From contig DIBR01000022.1 in NCBI GenBank assembly GCA_002415025.1, forward strand, positions 1-28,375: 28,375 bases of DNA, read 5' to 3'. Of this stretch, positions 7,492-14,277 are shown piece by piece. A program made the translations under genes and the position numbers. Below the pieces are notes generated by a model. It searched no databases. It was not told where the DNA came from and saw only the letters and a program-made list of their open reading frames with translations. The first letter of the stretch is position 1; every line of letters starts with the position of its first letter. The stretch comes from Spongiibacteraceae bacterium UBA5047 (GTDB lineage: Bacteria; Pseudomonadota; Gammaproteobacteria; Pseudomonadales; Spongiibacteraceae).

Positions 7492-8628
7492 CTACTCTCC
7501 AGAGGAATGGCCCTGCAGCTCCTGACGCCACTTTTGGTGCCATAGCTGCACAACAGGCTCATTACGGCCAATACTAAGTTGCTCGCGTCCTGCGGCAATA
7601 CCCTGCTGGCACTGCTCGGCTGCCGGCAAATCTTCCGTACTGAAGATATCACCACCAAACTGGTAGGCCGCCAAACTCTCTGCGCGGGTGGCCGGGTCGC
7701 GACAGACCCCCGCATAGTAGACAACGCTTTTACCCGGTTCCGAGCCCGGTTCTGCACGTATCAATTGAGCGTCGCGACCGCTCGTAATCAACAGCGTGGA
7801 AGGAAAAAGGGTGTGATTGATTACACCGGGGAAAGACGAAGGCCATTGACTCTCATCCTGCTCCTGCAGCCGTTCAATGCCCTTCAGGGGAAAGCCCCAG
7901 CGGGTATGCCTGCCGAAGTCGTCAAGCACCGTGTGGGCCGTCATCAGAGGCGCCAGGCTCTCGCGATGCAGCACCCGAAAATGGTAGCTCTCATGACTGA
8001 GATCCGTGACCAGCTTCCAGTTTGCGGCGACTTCATAACGACGGGTTTCCAGAGAGGCAACGCCGGTAAAGTCGTAGCCCGCCAGCACCGGCCCAATATC
8101 ATCAAGGGCGCTGTCCACAGCTTCCTGGCTTACCGCAGGCGAAATACCAACGACCAGCACACCCCATTTGTCACTGACCGGCAGCGAGATCAGGTCGTCG
8201 TTCGCACAAGCCGGAGCAAACGCCTTGTCATCCGGGCGCCCGGCTAACTTGCCGCTCAAGTTGTAACTCCAACCATGAAAGCGACAGGTCAGACGCCTGG
8301 CCACTCCACAACCCTCGGCCACACGAGCGGCGCGATGAGCGCAGGCATTCACAAAGGCATTCAGCTCCCCTTGCTCATTCCGGCAGATAACAAGCGGCAC
8401 CCCCAGACATTCAAAGGTGGCATAACTGCCGGAGGCTGCCACCTCGCCGGCAAAGCCAACAACCTGCGGCGTTTGCATAAAGAACTGCGTCTTTTCCTGC
8501 TGCCAGCGCGCCAGGTCGGTGTAAAAGCCGCCTTGCTCCGGCATTGCCTGCGCGGCACGGTCACTGCTGCCGGCCAGAACATGGTCCAGCATGCGACGCG
8601 TAAAATACTTGCTGTCTTGCTCCTGCAT
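7492..8628 (-). CDS. Rieske [2Fe-2S] ring-hydroxylating oxygenase, alpha subunit
   Basis: A 378-residue two-domain oxygenase. The N-terminal Rieske cluster motif is C96-A-H98 and C115-R-F-H118 (CAH ... CRFHGWSY). The C-terminal mononuclear iron site is seen in ANWKLVTDLSHESYH, with H216 and H221 as ligands and the bridging acid D209. Family members use a separate reductase to hydroxylate or demethylate aromatic, steroid or quaternary amine substrates. No dedicated beta subunit or reductase lies next to it; the nearest ferredoxin-reductase-like gene is DesC at 11.4 kb, which belongs to another locus. It lies 35 bp after ppnP on the same strand. Substrate not predictable. Confidence 0.9.
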   Translation of the reverse strand: MQEQDSKYFTRRMLDHVLAGSSDRAAQAMPEQGGFYTDLARWQQEKTQFFMQTPQVVGFAGEVAASGSYATFECLGVPLVICRNEQGELNAFVNACAHRAARVAEGCGVARRLTCRFHGWSYNLSGKLAGRPDDKAFAPACANDDLISLPVSDKWGVLVVGISPAVSQEAVDSALDDIGPVLAGYDFTGVASLETRRYEVAANWKLVTDLSHESYHFRVLHRESLAPLMTAHTVLDDFGRHTRWGFPLKGIERLQEQDESQWPSSFPGVINHTLFPSTLLITSGRDAQLIRAEPGSEPGKSVVYYAGVCRDPATRAESLAAYQFGGDIFSTEDLPAAEQCQQGIAAGREQLSIGRNEPVVQLWHQKWRQELQGHSSGE

Positions 8629-8663
8629 TGGGCTCGCCTTTTATACGTCGCTGCGGCCTGGTG

Positions 8664-8978
8664 TCACGCCGCTATATAGCTACAGCAGTAATCCACAGCG
8701 GAAAGAATCTGTAGTTCAAAAGAAGCATTGGCCGGCACCTCAAAGCTCTGGCCGCCCTGAATGTTTTGCCAATCAGCGCCCGGCAGTTTTACTTTCATCT
8801 CCCCGGCAATAATCTCCATAATTTCTTTTTCTTCGGTGCCAAACCTGTAGTCACCGGGCAGCATTATTCCCAAAGTTTTACGGGTGCCGTCAGCAAATTT
8901 GACGGTGCGACTGGTCACCTTACCGTCAAAATAGATGTTTGCTGCCTTCACTACACTAACATTATCAAACTGGCTCAT
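8664..8978 (-). CDS. ppnP: Pyrimidine/purine nucleoside phosphorylase PpnP (DUF1255)
   Basis: A small cupin-fold enzyme that phosphorolyses several nucleosides to base and ribose-1-phosphate. The 104-residue length is close to the usual 94-105. Family-typical sequence includes FDGKVTSRTVKFADGTRKTL, GIMLPGDYRFGT and the C-terminal stretch FEVPANASFELQ. AAGGAC lies 6-7 nt before the ATG. Its neighbours are a Rieske oxygenase downstream and a DUF2007 gene upstream, so the context says little about regulation. Confidence 0.93.
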   Translation of the reverse strand: MSQFDNVSVVKAANIYFDGKVTSRTVKFADGTRKTLGIMLPGDYRFGTEEKEIMEIIAGEMKVKLPGADWQNIQGGQSFEVPANASFELQILSAVDYCCSYIAA

Positions 8979-9053
8979 GAACTTGTCCTTTTAAATCGGG
9001 TTCCGGATGAATGCAAAACGGCGCGCATTTTATACGAGAACAGCGCCTGAGGG

Positions 9054-9386
9054 TTAGTCGCCTGCCGGCGCACCGCCTCGCGCGGGCGGGCGGCTCTGGC
9101 AACGCCAGCAATACTCAAACGCAACGTCATTGATTTCGCCACAGCCACTGCAGTGCCAATCCGGCTCGTTGCGATCAGAAAGGGCTGTTTCCAGAATCTT
9201 GCATGCGCGCCGGTAGTCGGCATCCTCAACCACCCATAATTCCACCCAGGCATCGAATGCAGACAGCTCGCCAATCACCCCGCCGGCAAATTCATTTTTA
9301 ACCAACAGCTCTATGCCCGCCGATTCCAGCAAATTCCGCGCATTGCCCACCAGCATGCGGTTGTCGTTGGTATAAACCATTCTCAT
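9054..9386 (-). CDS. DUF2007 domain protein with C-terminal zinc ribbon
   Basis: A 110-residue protein. Residues 1-70 match the DUF2007 (putative signal-transducing, PII-like fold) domain: MRMVYTNDNRMLVGNARNLL followed by alternating strands ending VELWVVEDADYRRA. Residues 77-96 form a zinc ribbon with C79, C82, C93 and C96 (WHCSGCG ... EYCWRC), of the RanBP2-like kind. The tail is Gly/Ala/Pro rich. The ATG overlaps the stop of the upstream membrane phosphatase-family gene (ATGA), so the two are translationally coupled. The biochemical role of DUF2007 is not known to me. Confidence 0.85.
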   Translation of the reverse strand: MRMVYTNDNRMLVGNARNLLESAGIELLVKNEFAGGVIGELSAFDAWVELWVVEDADYRRACKILETALSDRNEPDWHCSGCGEINDVAFEYCWRCQSRPPARGGAPAGD

Positions 9387-10489
9387 AGCGCTTGTTGCCC
9401 CGGCACAGGAACATCGCTCTCATCGACATTGAGCTCAGCCAGCTTTTCATCGGCCCAGGCTTCATCATCCTCATCAGCTTGAATGGGATCCTGCTCGTCC
9501 AGCGCCTTACCTTGCAACTGCAGTGAAGCGTAAAGCGCGAAGTGATCGGAACCGAAGTACGGCAATCTCTTCAGCTCACGCACGGTGAAGTGATCGCTGT
9601 GAAACAGATGATCCAGCGGCCAGCGAACAAACCAGTGATCGGCATGATAGGTATTAAACATGCCGCGCCCTACGCGCGGGTCCAGCAGACCGCTGATTTT
9701 GCGAAACAGACGGGTAGTGTCAGACCACGCCACATCGTTAAGATCGCCGGTGACAATGGTTGGCCGGCGGCAGCCCTCCAGGCTTTTCGCCACCATTATC
9801 AGCTCGGCATCGCGCTCGGTGGACTCTTCATTTTCGGTTGGGCTCGGCGGCGCAGGGTGCAGAAAATGCGCACGGATACGCTGGCCAGACGGCAGCTCGA
9901 CATCTGCATGCATTGAAGGCACGTCGTCTTCAACCAAATACTCGATAGTGGCATCGAGCAGCGGCAAACGTGAATAGACATGCATGCCGTAAAGATTGTC
10001 CTGCGGGCATTTGAGGCTATAAGGGTAGCTATCTTGCAGGCTATCGAGCTGGCCTTCCCACCACTCATCAGACTCCAGAGTGACGACAATATCCGGCGAA
10101 TACTGTTGCACCAAGGCCAAAAAACCCCTGGCATTGCGATTGGGTGTTAGCAAATTGGCGGTCAGCGTATTGATGGAGGCTTCGCTGCTATTCACCACAT
10201 CGGCGTCGGCGGCCAGCACCTCTACCGGATAGAGACGCGTATAGGGCAGTATCCACCACAACTGGTATACAAGGCACCCTAGCGTGACCGCCATCAGCAT
10301 CCAGGTTGAAGACAGCGTCAGGCTCAGGCAGTACTGTTGCACTATCAACAATGCAAACGCGAAGGAGGCAAACTGCAGGCGTGGAAAGTCCAAGCCCCTC
10401 ACCCACCACACCTCAGTGCGCAACAGGGGAATCAGTGTAATCAGTAAGATCAGCAACGTTGCCGCAGAAATCAGGGATAGTTGCGTCAA
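9383..10489 (-). CDS. Membrane-anchored endonuclease/exonuclease/phosphatase family protein
   Basis: 368 residues. Three hydrophobic segments at about 5-23, 38-57 and 62-81 anchor the protein in the inner membrane. The rest is a soluble metal-dependent EEP domain (DNase I/sphingomyelinase fold), with VTGDLNDVAWSD carrying the active-site Asp-Asn pair and the closing YFGSDHFAL carrying the catalytic Asp-His. This arrangement resembles the YafD-like group. The last 40 residues are very acidic and probably disordered. Coupled by an ATGA overlap to the DUF2007 gene. Substrate (nucleic acid, phospholipid or inositol phosphate) cannot be predicted. Confidence 0.85.
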   Translation of the reverse strand: MTQLSLISAATLLILLITLIPLLRTEVWWVRGLDFPRLQFASFAFALLIVQQYCLSLTLSSTWMLMAVTLGCLVYQLWWILPYTRLYPVEVLAADADVVNSSEASINTLTANLLTPNRNARGFLALVQQYSPDIVVTLESDEWWEGQLDSLQDSYPYSLKCPQDNLYGMHVYSRLPLLDATIEYLVEDDVPSMHADVELPSGQRIRAHFLHPAPPSPTENEESTERDAELIMVAKSLEGCRRPTIVTGDLNDVAWSDTTRLFRKISGLLDPRVGRGMFNTYHADHWFVRWPLDHLFHSDHFTVRELKRLPYFGSDHFALYASLQLQGKALDEQDPIQADEDDEAWADEKLAELNVDESDVPVPGQQAL

Positions 10490-10548
10490 TACAAACCTCG
10501 CTTGCTCGCTCCCGAGTCACAGCATGACGCTGCTACCCTGCCTTACAG

Positions 10549-10569
10549 AAAACGGGGCCGCACGCCCCG
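10549..10569 (-). terminator. Probable intrinsic terminator of the DesT/FabR-like gene
   Basis: On the minus strand a 6-bp stem CGGGGC/GCCCCG with a 5-nt loop is followed by TTTTCTG. It lies about 40 bp after the repressor stop and before the EEP gene, separating the two transcription units. Confidence 0.55.
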
Positions 10570-10606
10570 GCGCCGAGAAGAAAGCCATCATAACCGGAAG
10601 TGGTCT

Positions 10607-11281
10607 TCAGGAAGCGCCCTTTCTCGCCAGCGACTGAGCACCTTCCATGATCATTTTAATCATGACGATGGTTTGCTCGGTCATCTCGGCGCGCCTTTCT
10701 ACAGATTTACCGTCGGCAGCCGCGCCCATTGCAAACACCAGGCGGGTAATGGCTTTGGCAACCAAAGCCGGCTCAAGTGTGGGCTGCCCCGTTGCCTGCA
10801 CAATCCGCTCCAGTTCGTCGCGCAGTTCGTCTTCAAAATAGGTTAATTCGCGATCAACGGCCTCACGAAAAGCATCGGACCCGATCGACATTTCCCGCAG
10901 AAGAATATGAACGTAGCGATCCTCGGAATCCAGCTGCTCCATAAAAGCCTCTACCGAGGTGCGAATGGCGCTGCGCTCCAGCGACAGTCGCTGCCGCGCC
11001 TCGCGGATAACGCCACGCAAGCTGCGGCCGGCCTGATCGATCAGCGCTACCGCCAGCTCGTCTACATCCCGAAAATGCCGGTAAAAGGTATTGGGGGCAA
11101 TACCCACCGCACGGGCTATTTCGCGCAGGCTAAGTGAGGACACACTTCGGTGTGACTCCAGCAAATCCACGGCGGCATCCATCAAATCCTGAGCGGTCAC
11201 CTGTGCCTTGCGCCTGCCGTCAGCCGCATCTGCCCGCTCCGGCGCGCCTGAGCCGGCCAAACCTGAATCTACCGAGTTCAT
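10607..11281 (-). CDS. desT: TetR-family repressor of unsaturated fatty acid synthesis (DesT/FabR type)
   Basis: 224 residues from the ATG at 11279-11281. The helix-turn-helix (SLSLREIARAVGIAPNTFYR then HFRDVDELA) is nearly the FabR/DesT sequence, and IRTSVEAFMEQL plus LLREMSIGSDAFREAVDREL match the ligand domain. These repressors sense the saturated/unsaturated acyl-CoA balance. The gene is divergent from a DesC-DesB pair, exactly as for Pseudomonas desT-desCB, which is why I prefer DesT over FabR. An open frame extends 61 codons further upstream, but it crosses the divergent promoter and the desC start, so it is not used. The ribosome site before the chosen ATG is weak (AGAGAG, directly adjacent). 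Confidence 0.88.
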   Translation of the reverse strand: MNSVDSGLAGSGAPERADAADGRRKAQVTAQDLMDAAVDLLESHRSVSSLSLREIARAVGIAPNTFYRHFRDVDELAVALIDQAGRSLRGVIREARQRLSLERSAIRTSVEAFMEQLDSEDRYVHILLREMSIGSDAFREAVDRELTYFEDELRDELERIVQATGQPTLEPALVAKAITRLVFAMGAAADGKSVERRAEMTEQTIVMIKMIMEGAQSLARKGAS

Positions 11282-11342
11282 CTCTCTACCCACAACCACA
11301 CCCTCACAACCACCCACATAGACTAGCGAAGCATGGCGCAGC

Positions 11343-11375
11343 TGTATACACGGCTGTATGAACAAGTATATATAC
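11343..11375. promoter_or_regulatory. Second dyad-rich block in the desT-desC intergenic region
   Basis: TGTATACA (11343-11350), an imperfect partner CTGTATG (11354-11360), and GTATATATAC (11366-11375) are palindromic or near-palindromic and share the TATACA/TGTAT half-sites of the operator at 11395-11408. They may be additional repressor sites controlling desT itself. The spacing is irregular, so this is tentative. Confidence 0.4.
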
Positions 11376-11382
11376 ATTTGCA

Positions 11383-11410
11383 TTGACACTCGTATATACA
11401 CCTGTATAGT
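11383..11410 (+). promoter_or_regulatory. Sigma-70 promoter of desCB
   Basis: A perfect -35 TTGACA at 11383-11388, a 16-nt spacer, and a -10 TATAGT at 11405-11410 (5 of 6 consensus). The predicted transcript starts near 11417, about 25 nt before the desC ATG. The -10 is overlapped by the palindrome at 11395-11408, the right place for repression by the divergent DesT-like protein. Confidence 0.75.
11395..11408. promoter_or_regulatory. Candidate DesT/FabR operator
   Basis: TATACA, CC, TGTATA: a perfect inverted repeat with a 2-nt centre. Its core ACA-N2-TGT is the form I recall for FabR/DesT-type operators. It covers the end of the spacer and the first bases of the -10 hexamer of the desCB promoter. 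Confidence 0.6.
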
Positions 11411-11441
11411 TCGTTTTTTAAACAACTTCTCGAGATAGCCC

Positions 11442-12533
11442 ATGCTCTCCCCAGCCACAATCAAGCAGATACTGCGACCACTGATCAGCCCCGGTCACTA
11501 TGACTTCTGGGCCCGGGAACTCGGCAGCGTTGCCGCCTGGGAGCGCTGCTTTGCCCGCGTGGTCTCCAGGTCGGATGAGAGCCAGGACAGCTTTACCTTG
11601 CACCTGCGGCCCAACAGCAACCGGCCCGCCTACCAGAGCGGTCAGCACATCAACCTGTCCGCCGTGGTACAGGGCCGCCGCATTAGCCGCAGCTATAGCC
11701 TCACCAGCCTGCCCGGAGAACGGGATTTGTCCATCACCCTGAGGCGGGAACCCATGGGCCAGATGAGCAATTGGCTCTACGACAACGCCATGCCCGGCGC
11801 AATTGTGGAAATCGGTTCGGCATTCGGCGACATGACCTTCGCCAAAGCCGGGGTAACCACCGACGACAATCTGTTGTTTCTCGCCGCAGGCAGCGGCATT
11901 ACGCCGCTCTACGGCCTGATACGCGCCGCGCTGGCAGGCGGCCACCGGGGCACAATCAAACTGCTCTATTGGGATAAAACCTGCGATCACTTTTGCTTCG
12001 GCAACGAGTTAAGGGAACTCGAACAACACCCGCAGTTTTCGGTGCAGCGTATTGCAACCCGCTCCGGCCTGGAGAATCAAAATACCAACAGCGGCCGCAT
12101 ATCCGAGGCTCAAATACAGGTGCTGGCAGCGGAGCTACTGCCATCGTCGCCACACATTTTTGCCTGCGGCGGCGCAGATTTTGTAGCGAAAGCACGCAAG
12201 GTCGCAGACGGCCTCGGGCAGAGCCGGCTTTATGCGGAAAGCTTTACCGCCAACAACCCCGTTACCGATGACTCAGCCGAAACCTTTTATCAAATTGAAC
12301 TCGCCCGTTCCCGCACCAGCCTGGAAGTGTCCAGCAAAACAAACTTGCTCGACGCGCTCGAAGCGGCCGGCATTGGCGTAGAGAGTGGCTGCCGGATGGG
12401 TATCTGCAATACCTGCAGCTGCCCAACCCGCCAGGGCAGCACACTCGACACCAGCACCGGCTTGCTAAATAACGGCCATTCAACGCGCCTCTGTATTAGC
12501 CAGGCCCGTAGCAACCTGATTCTCGACCTCTAG
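11442..12533 (+). CDS. desC: Ferredoxin reductase-like electron-transfer protein for the desaturase (DesC-like)
   Basis: 363 residues with FAD, NAD(P)H and plant-type [2Fe-2S] domains in that order. The FAD motif is RSYSLTS (83-89), the nucleotide-binding loop is LAAGSGITP (147-155), and the cluster cysteines are C317, C322, C325 and C351 (C-x4-C-x2-C ... C). It should pass electrons from NAD(P)H to the di-iron desaturase encoded 10 bp downstream. The pair is transcribed from the promoter at 11383-11410 and is divergent from the TetR repressor, the same arrangement as Pseudomonas desT-desC-desB. The ribosome site is weak. Confidence 0.9.
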   Translation: MLSPATIKQILRPLISPGHYDFWARELGSVAAWERCFARVVSRSDESQDSFTLHLRPNSNRPAYQSGQHINLSAVVQGRRISRSYSLTSLPGERDLSITLRREPMGQMSNWLYDNAMPGAIVEIGSAFGDMTFAKAGVTTDDNLLFLAAGSGITPLYGLIRAALAGGHRGTIKLLYWDKTCDHFCFGNELRELEQHPQFSVQRIATRSGLENQNTNSGRISEAQIQVLAAELLPSSPHIFACGGADFVAKARKVADGLGQSRLYAESFTANNPVTDDSAETFYQIELARSRTSLEVSSKTNLLDALEAAGIGVESGCRMGICNTCSCPTRQGSTLDTSTGLLNNGHSTRLCISQARSNLILDL

Positions 12534-12543
12534 GACAACCAAC

Positions 12544-13653
12544 ATGACGCACAGCAAAGCACTCACCGCAACCGAACTCGACGAGTTTGGCGCCGCACTC
12601 GACGCCATTAAACAACGCGAACTGGCTGATGTTGGCGAAGCCGACGCGCGCTATATTCGCCGCATTCTCAAGGCGGTGCGTTACAGCGAAATGCTCGGGC
12701 GCGCACTGCTCTACATCGCTATTGTGCTGCCACCCCTGTGGCTGTTGGGCGCTGTCATTCTCGGCATCTCGAAAATTCTGGAAAACATGGAGCTCGGCCA
12801 CAACGTCATGCACGGTCAATATGACTGGATGAATGACCCGCAGCTCAACGGCAAAAACTACGAGTGGGATATTGTCGGCACCGGCGACAACTGGCGCAAA
12901 ACCCACAACTACGAACACCACACCTATACCAATATCAAAGGTATGGATTCCGACGTCGGCTACGGATTGCTGCGCTTGTTTCCCGAGCAACGTTGGCGCC
13001 CGTTTTATCTTATGCAACCAATCTCTGCCGCACTGCTCGCGGTGTTGTTCCAATGGGGCGTTGCCATTCAGGATCTGGAACTGGGCAAGGTATTCAGCGG
13101 CAAAAAATCAAAAGCGGAATTCAAGGCGGGCGTGAAGCCTCTGGCCAAAAAAGTGCGAACGCAATTGCTCCGCGACTACCTCTTCTACCCGCTATTGGCG
13201 GGGCCGTTCTTTCTAACCGTGTTTAGTGGCAACCTGATCGCCAACCTGATCCGCAACCTGTGGACGTACATGATTATTTTTTGCGGCCACTTCACCGCCA
13301 ACGCGCAAGTGTTTCCTTATTCAATACTGGAAAACGAGTCACGCGGACATTGGTATCTCAGGCAGTTACGCGGTTCCTCAAATTTGCGCGGCGGTAAACT
13401 CTTTCACATTTTGTCAGGCAACCTGAGTCATCAGATTGAACATCATTTGTTCCCGACGGTTCCCGCCAGACGCTACGCCCGTTTGTCGCTGGAAGTGCGC
13501 GCGCTTTGCGAGCAATACGGCCAACACTACAATGTGGGGTCTTTGCCCAGCCAGTTCTCGCAAGTGCTGTATCGCATACTGCGTCATTCACTGCCCTCCA
13601 AACCGGCACCGCTTAAGCCTCTGACTACTCTGGAGCCGGGCGTTGCGGCATAA
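12544..13653 (+). CDS. desB: Membrane fatty acid (acyl-CoA) desaturase, DesB-like
   Basis: A 369-residue integral membrane di-iron desaturase that introduces a double bond, probably delta-9, into acyl chains of CoA or lipid. Three histidine boxes are present: HNVMH (86-90), HNYEHH (121-126) and HQIEHH (296-301), eight of the usual iron-binding histidines. Hydrophobic segments at about 55-80 and two between residues 155 and 260 give the family topology. It starts 10 bp after desC, with AGGAC as a modest ribosome site overlapping the desC stop. It is followed directly by a palindrome and the REP array, which may end the transcript. The regiospecificity is inferred from synteny with Pseudomonas DesB. 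Confidence 0.9.
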   Translation: MTHSKALTATELDEFGAALDAIKQRELADVGEADARYIRRILKAVRYSEMLGRALLYIAIVLPPLWLLGAVILGISKILENMELGHNVMHGQYDWMNDPQLNGKNYEWDIVGTGDNWRKTHNYEHHTYTNIKGMDSDVGYGLLRLFPEQRWRPFYLMQPISAALLAVLFQWGVAIQDLELGKVFSGKKSKAEFKAGVKPLAKKVRTQLLRDYLFYPLLAGPFFLTVFSGNLIANLIRNLWTYMIIFCGHFTANAQVFPYSILENESRGHWYLRQLRGSSNLRGGKLFHILSGNLSHQIEHHLFPTVPARRYARLSLEVRALCEQYGQHYNVGSLPSQFSQVLYRILRHSLPSKPAPLKPLTTLEPGVAA

Positions 13654-13660
13654 GGCGAAA

Positions 13661-13690
13661 TTCGCTTGCAGGGCAAGCTCCTACAGATGC
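13661..13690 (+). repeat. Family-2 palindromic repeat, copy 2
   Basis: TTCGCTTGC, then AGGGCAAGCTCCTACAG, then ATGC. TTGC and GCAA are the hairpin arms, where copy 1 has CTGC and GCAG, so pairing is kept by a two-sided change. It begins 8 nt after the desB stop and runs directly into the first unit of the REP tandem array, so the array may have been seeded next to it. Confidence 0.55.
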
Positions 13691-14130
13691 AGACCGTTTC
13701 TGATGAGTTAGTTCGTCGGGAGCGTATAAGGCAATTCCGCGATTCCCGCAACGCTGCGCTTATGCGGGCCTACAGCAAGTTTCGTAGGCCTGATTAAGCC
13801 GAGCGTACCAGGCAATTCCGGAGATGCAGACCGTTGCTGACGAGTTAGTTTCGTAGGGAGCTTATCAGGTAATTCCGCGATACCCGCAACGCTGCGCTTA
13901 TGCGGGCCTACAGCAAGTTTCGTAGGCCTGATTAAGCGAAGCGTATCAGGCAATTTCGCAGATGCAGACCGTTGCTGATGAGCTAGTTTCGTAGGGAACG
14001 TATCAGGCAATTCCGCGATACCCGCAACGCTGCGCTTATGCGGGCCTACAGCAAGTTTCGTAGGCCTGATTAAGCGAAGCGTATCAGGCAATTCCGCGAT
14101 GCCCGCAACGCTTCGCTTATGCGGGCCTAC
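13686..14130. repeat. Tandem BIME-like array of REP hairpins (three units of 137-138 bp plus a partial)
   Basis: Units start at 13686, 13823 and 13961, each at the same GATGCAGACCGTT sequence, and a shortened fourth starts at 14098. Each full unit holds an internally deleted REP, a REP with stem arm GCCCGCA whose GTAG end is on the minus strand (13743-13773, 13881-13911, 14019-14049), and 10-11 nt later a REP with stem arm GCCTGAT and GTAG on the plus strand (13784-13814, 13922-13952, 14060-14090). The partial unit ends in one more GCCCGCA-type REP (14100-14130). All share the inner loop TAAGCG-C/A-AGCGT. The array sits between the convergent desB and TonB-receptor genes, a usual place for such elements. 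An open frame across it on the minus strand (13708-14091) only reflects the near-multiple-of-3 period. Confidence 0.92.
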
Positions 14131-14230
14131 AGCAAATAACCTTGCACACCAACATCGGGGGGCTAACTAACCAAGTAACTGCAGAAAATTGCCCTGCTGA
14201 CGATTACCACTACATTGACATGACACTTAC
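14131..14230. other. Spacer between the REP array and the receptor terminator
   Basis: About 100 bp in which I see no open frame, palindrome or promoter of note. It is part of the 624-bp gap between desB and the TonB-dependent receptor. Confidence 0.5.
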
Positions 14231-14254
14231 AAAAAAGGCCAGCAAAAGCTGGCC
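14231..14254 (-). terminator. Rho-independent terminator of the TonB-dependent receptor gene
   Basis: Read on the minus strand: stem GGCCAGC, loop TTTT, stem GCTGGCC, followed by TTTTTT. A textbook intrinsic terminator about 24 bp after the receptor stop codon. Confidence 0.9.
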
Positions 14255-14277
14255 TGAAAGCAGGTGGAGAAACGCTG

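Noticed and set aside
11282..11464. N-terminal extension of the TetR repressor
   Set aside because: It would cover the divergent promoter and part of desC. Family proteins begin near the helix-turn-helix, so the ATG at 11281 is preferred.
13708..14091. A 127-codon minus-strand frame with a 46-residue internal repeat
   Set aside because: It lies wholly inside the REP tandem array. The repeat length (138 bp) is a multiple of three by chance, and the protein has no start signal or sensible composition.
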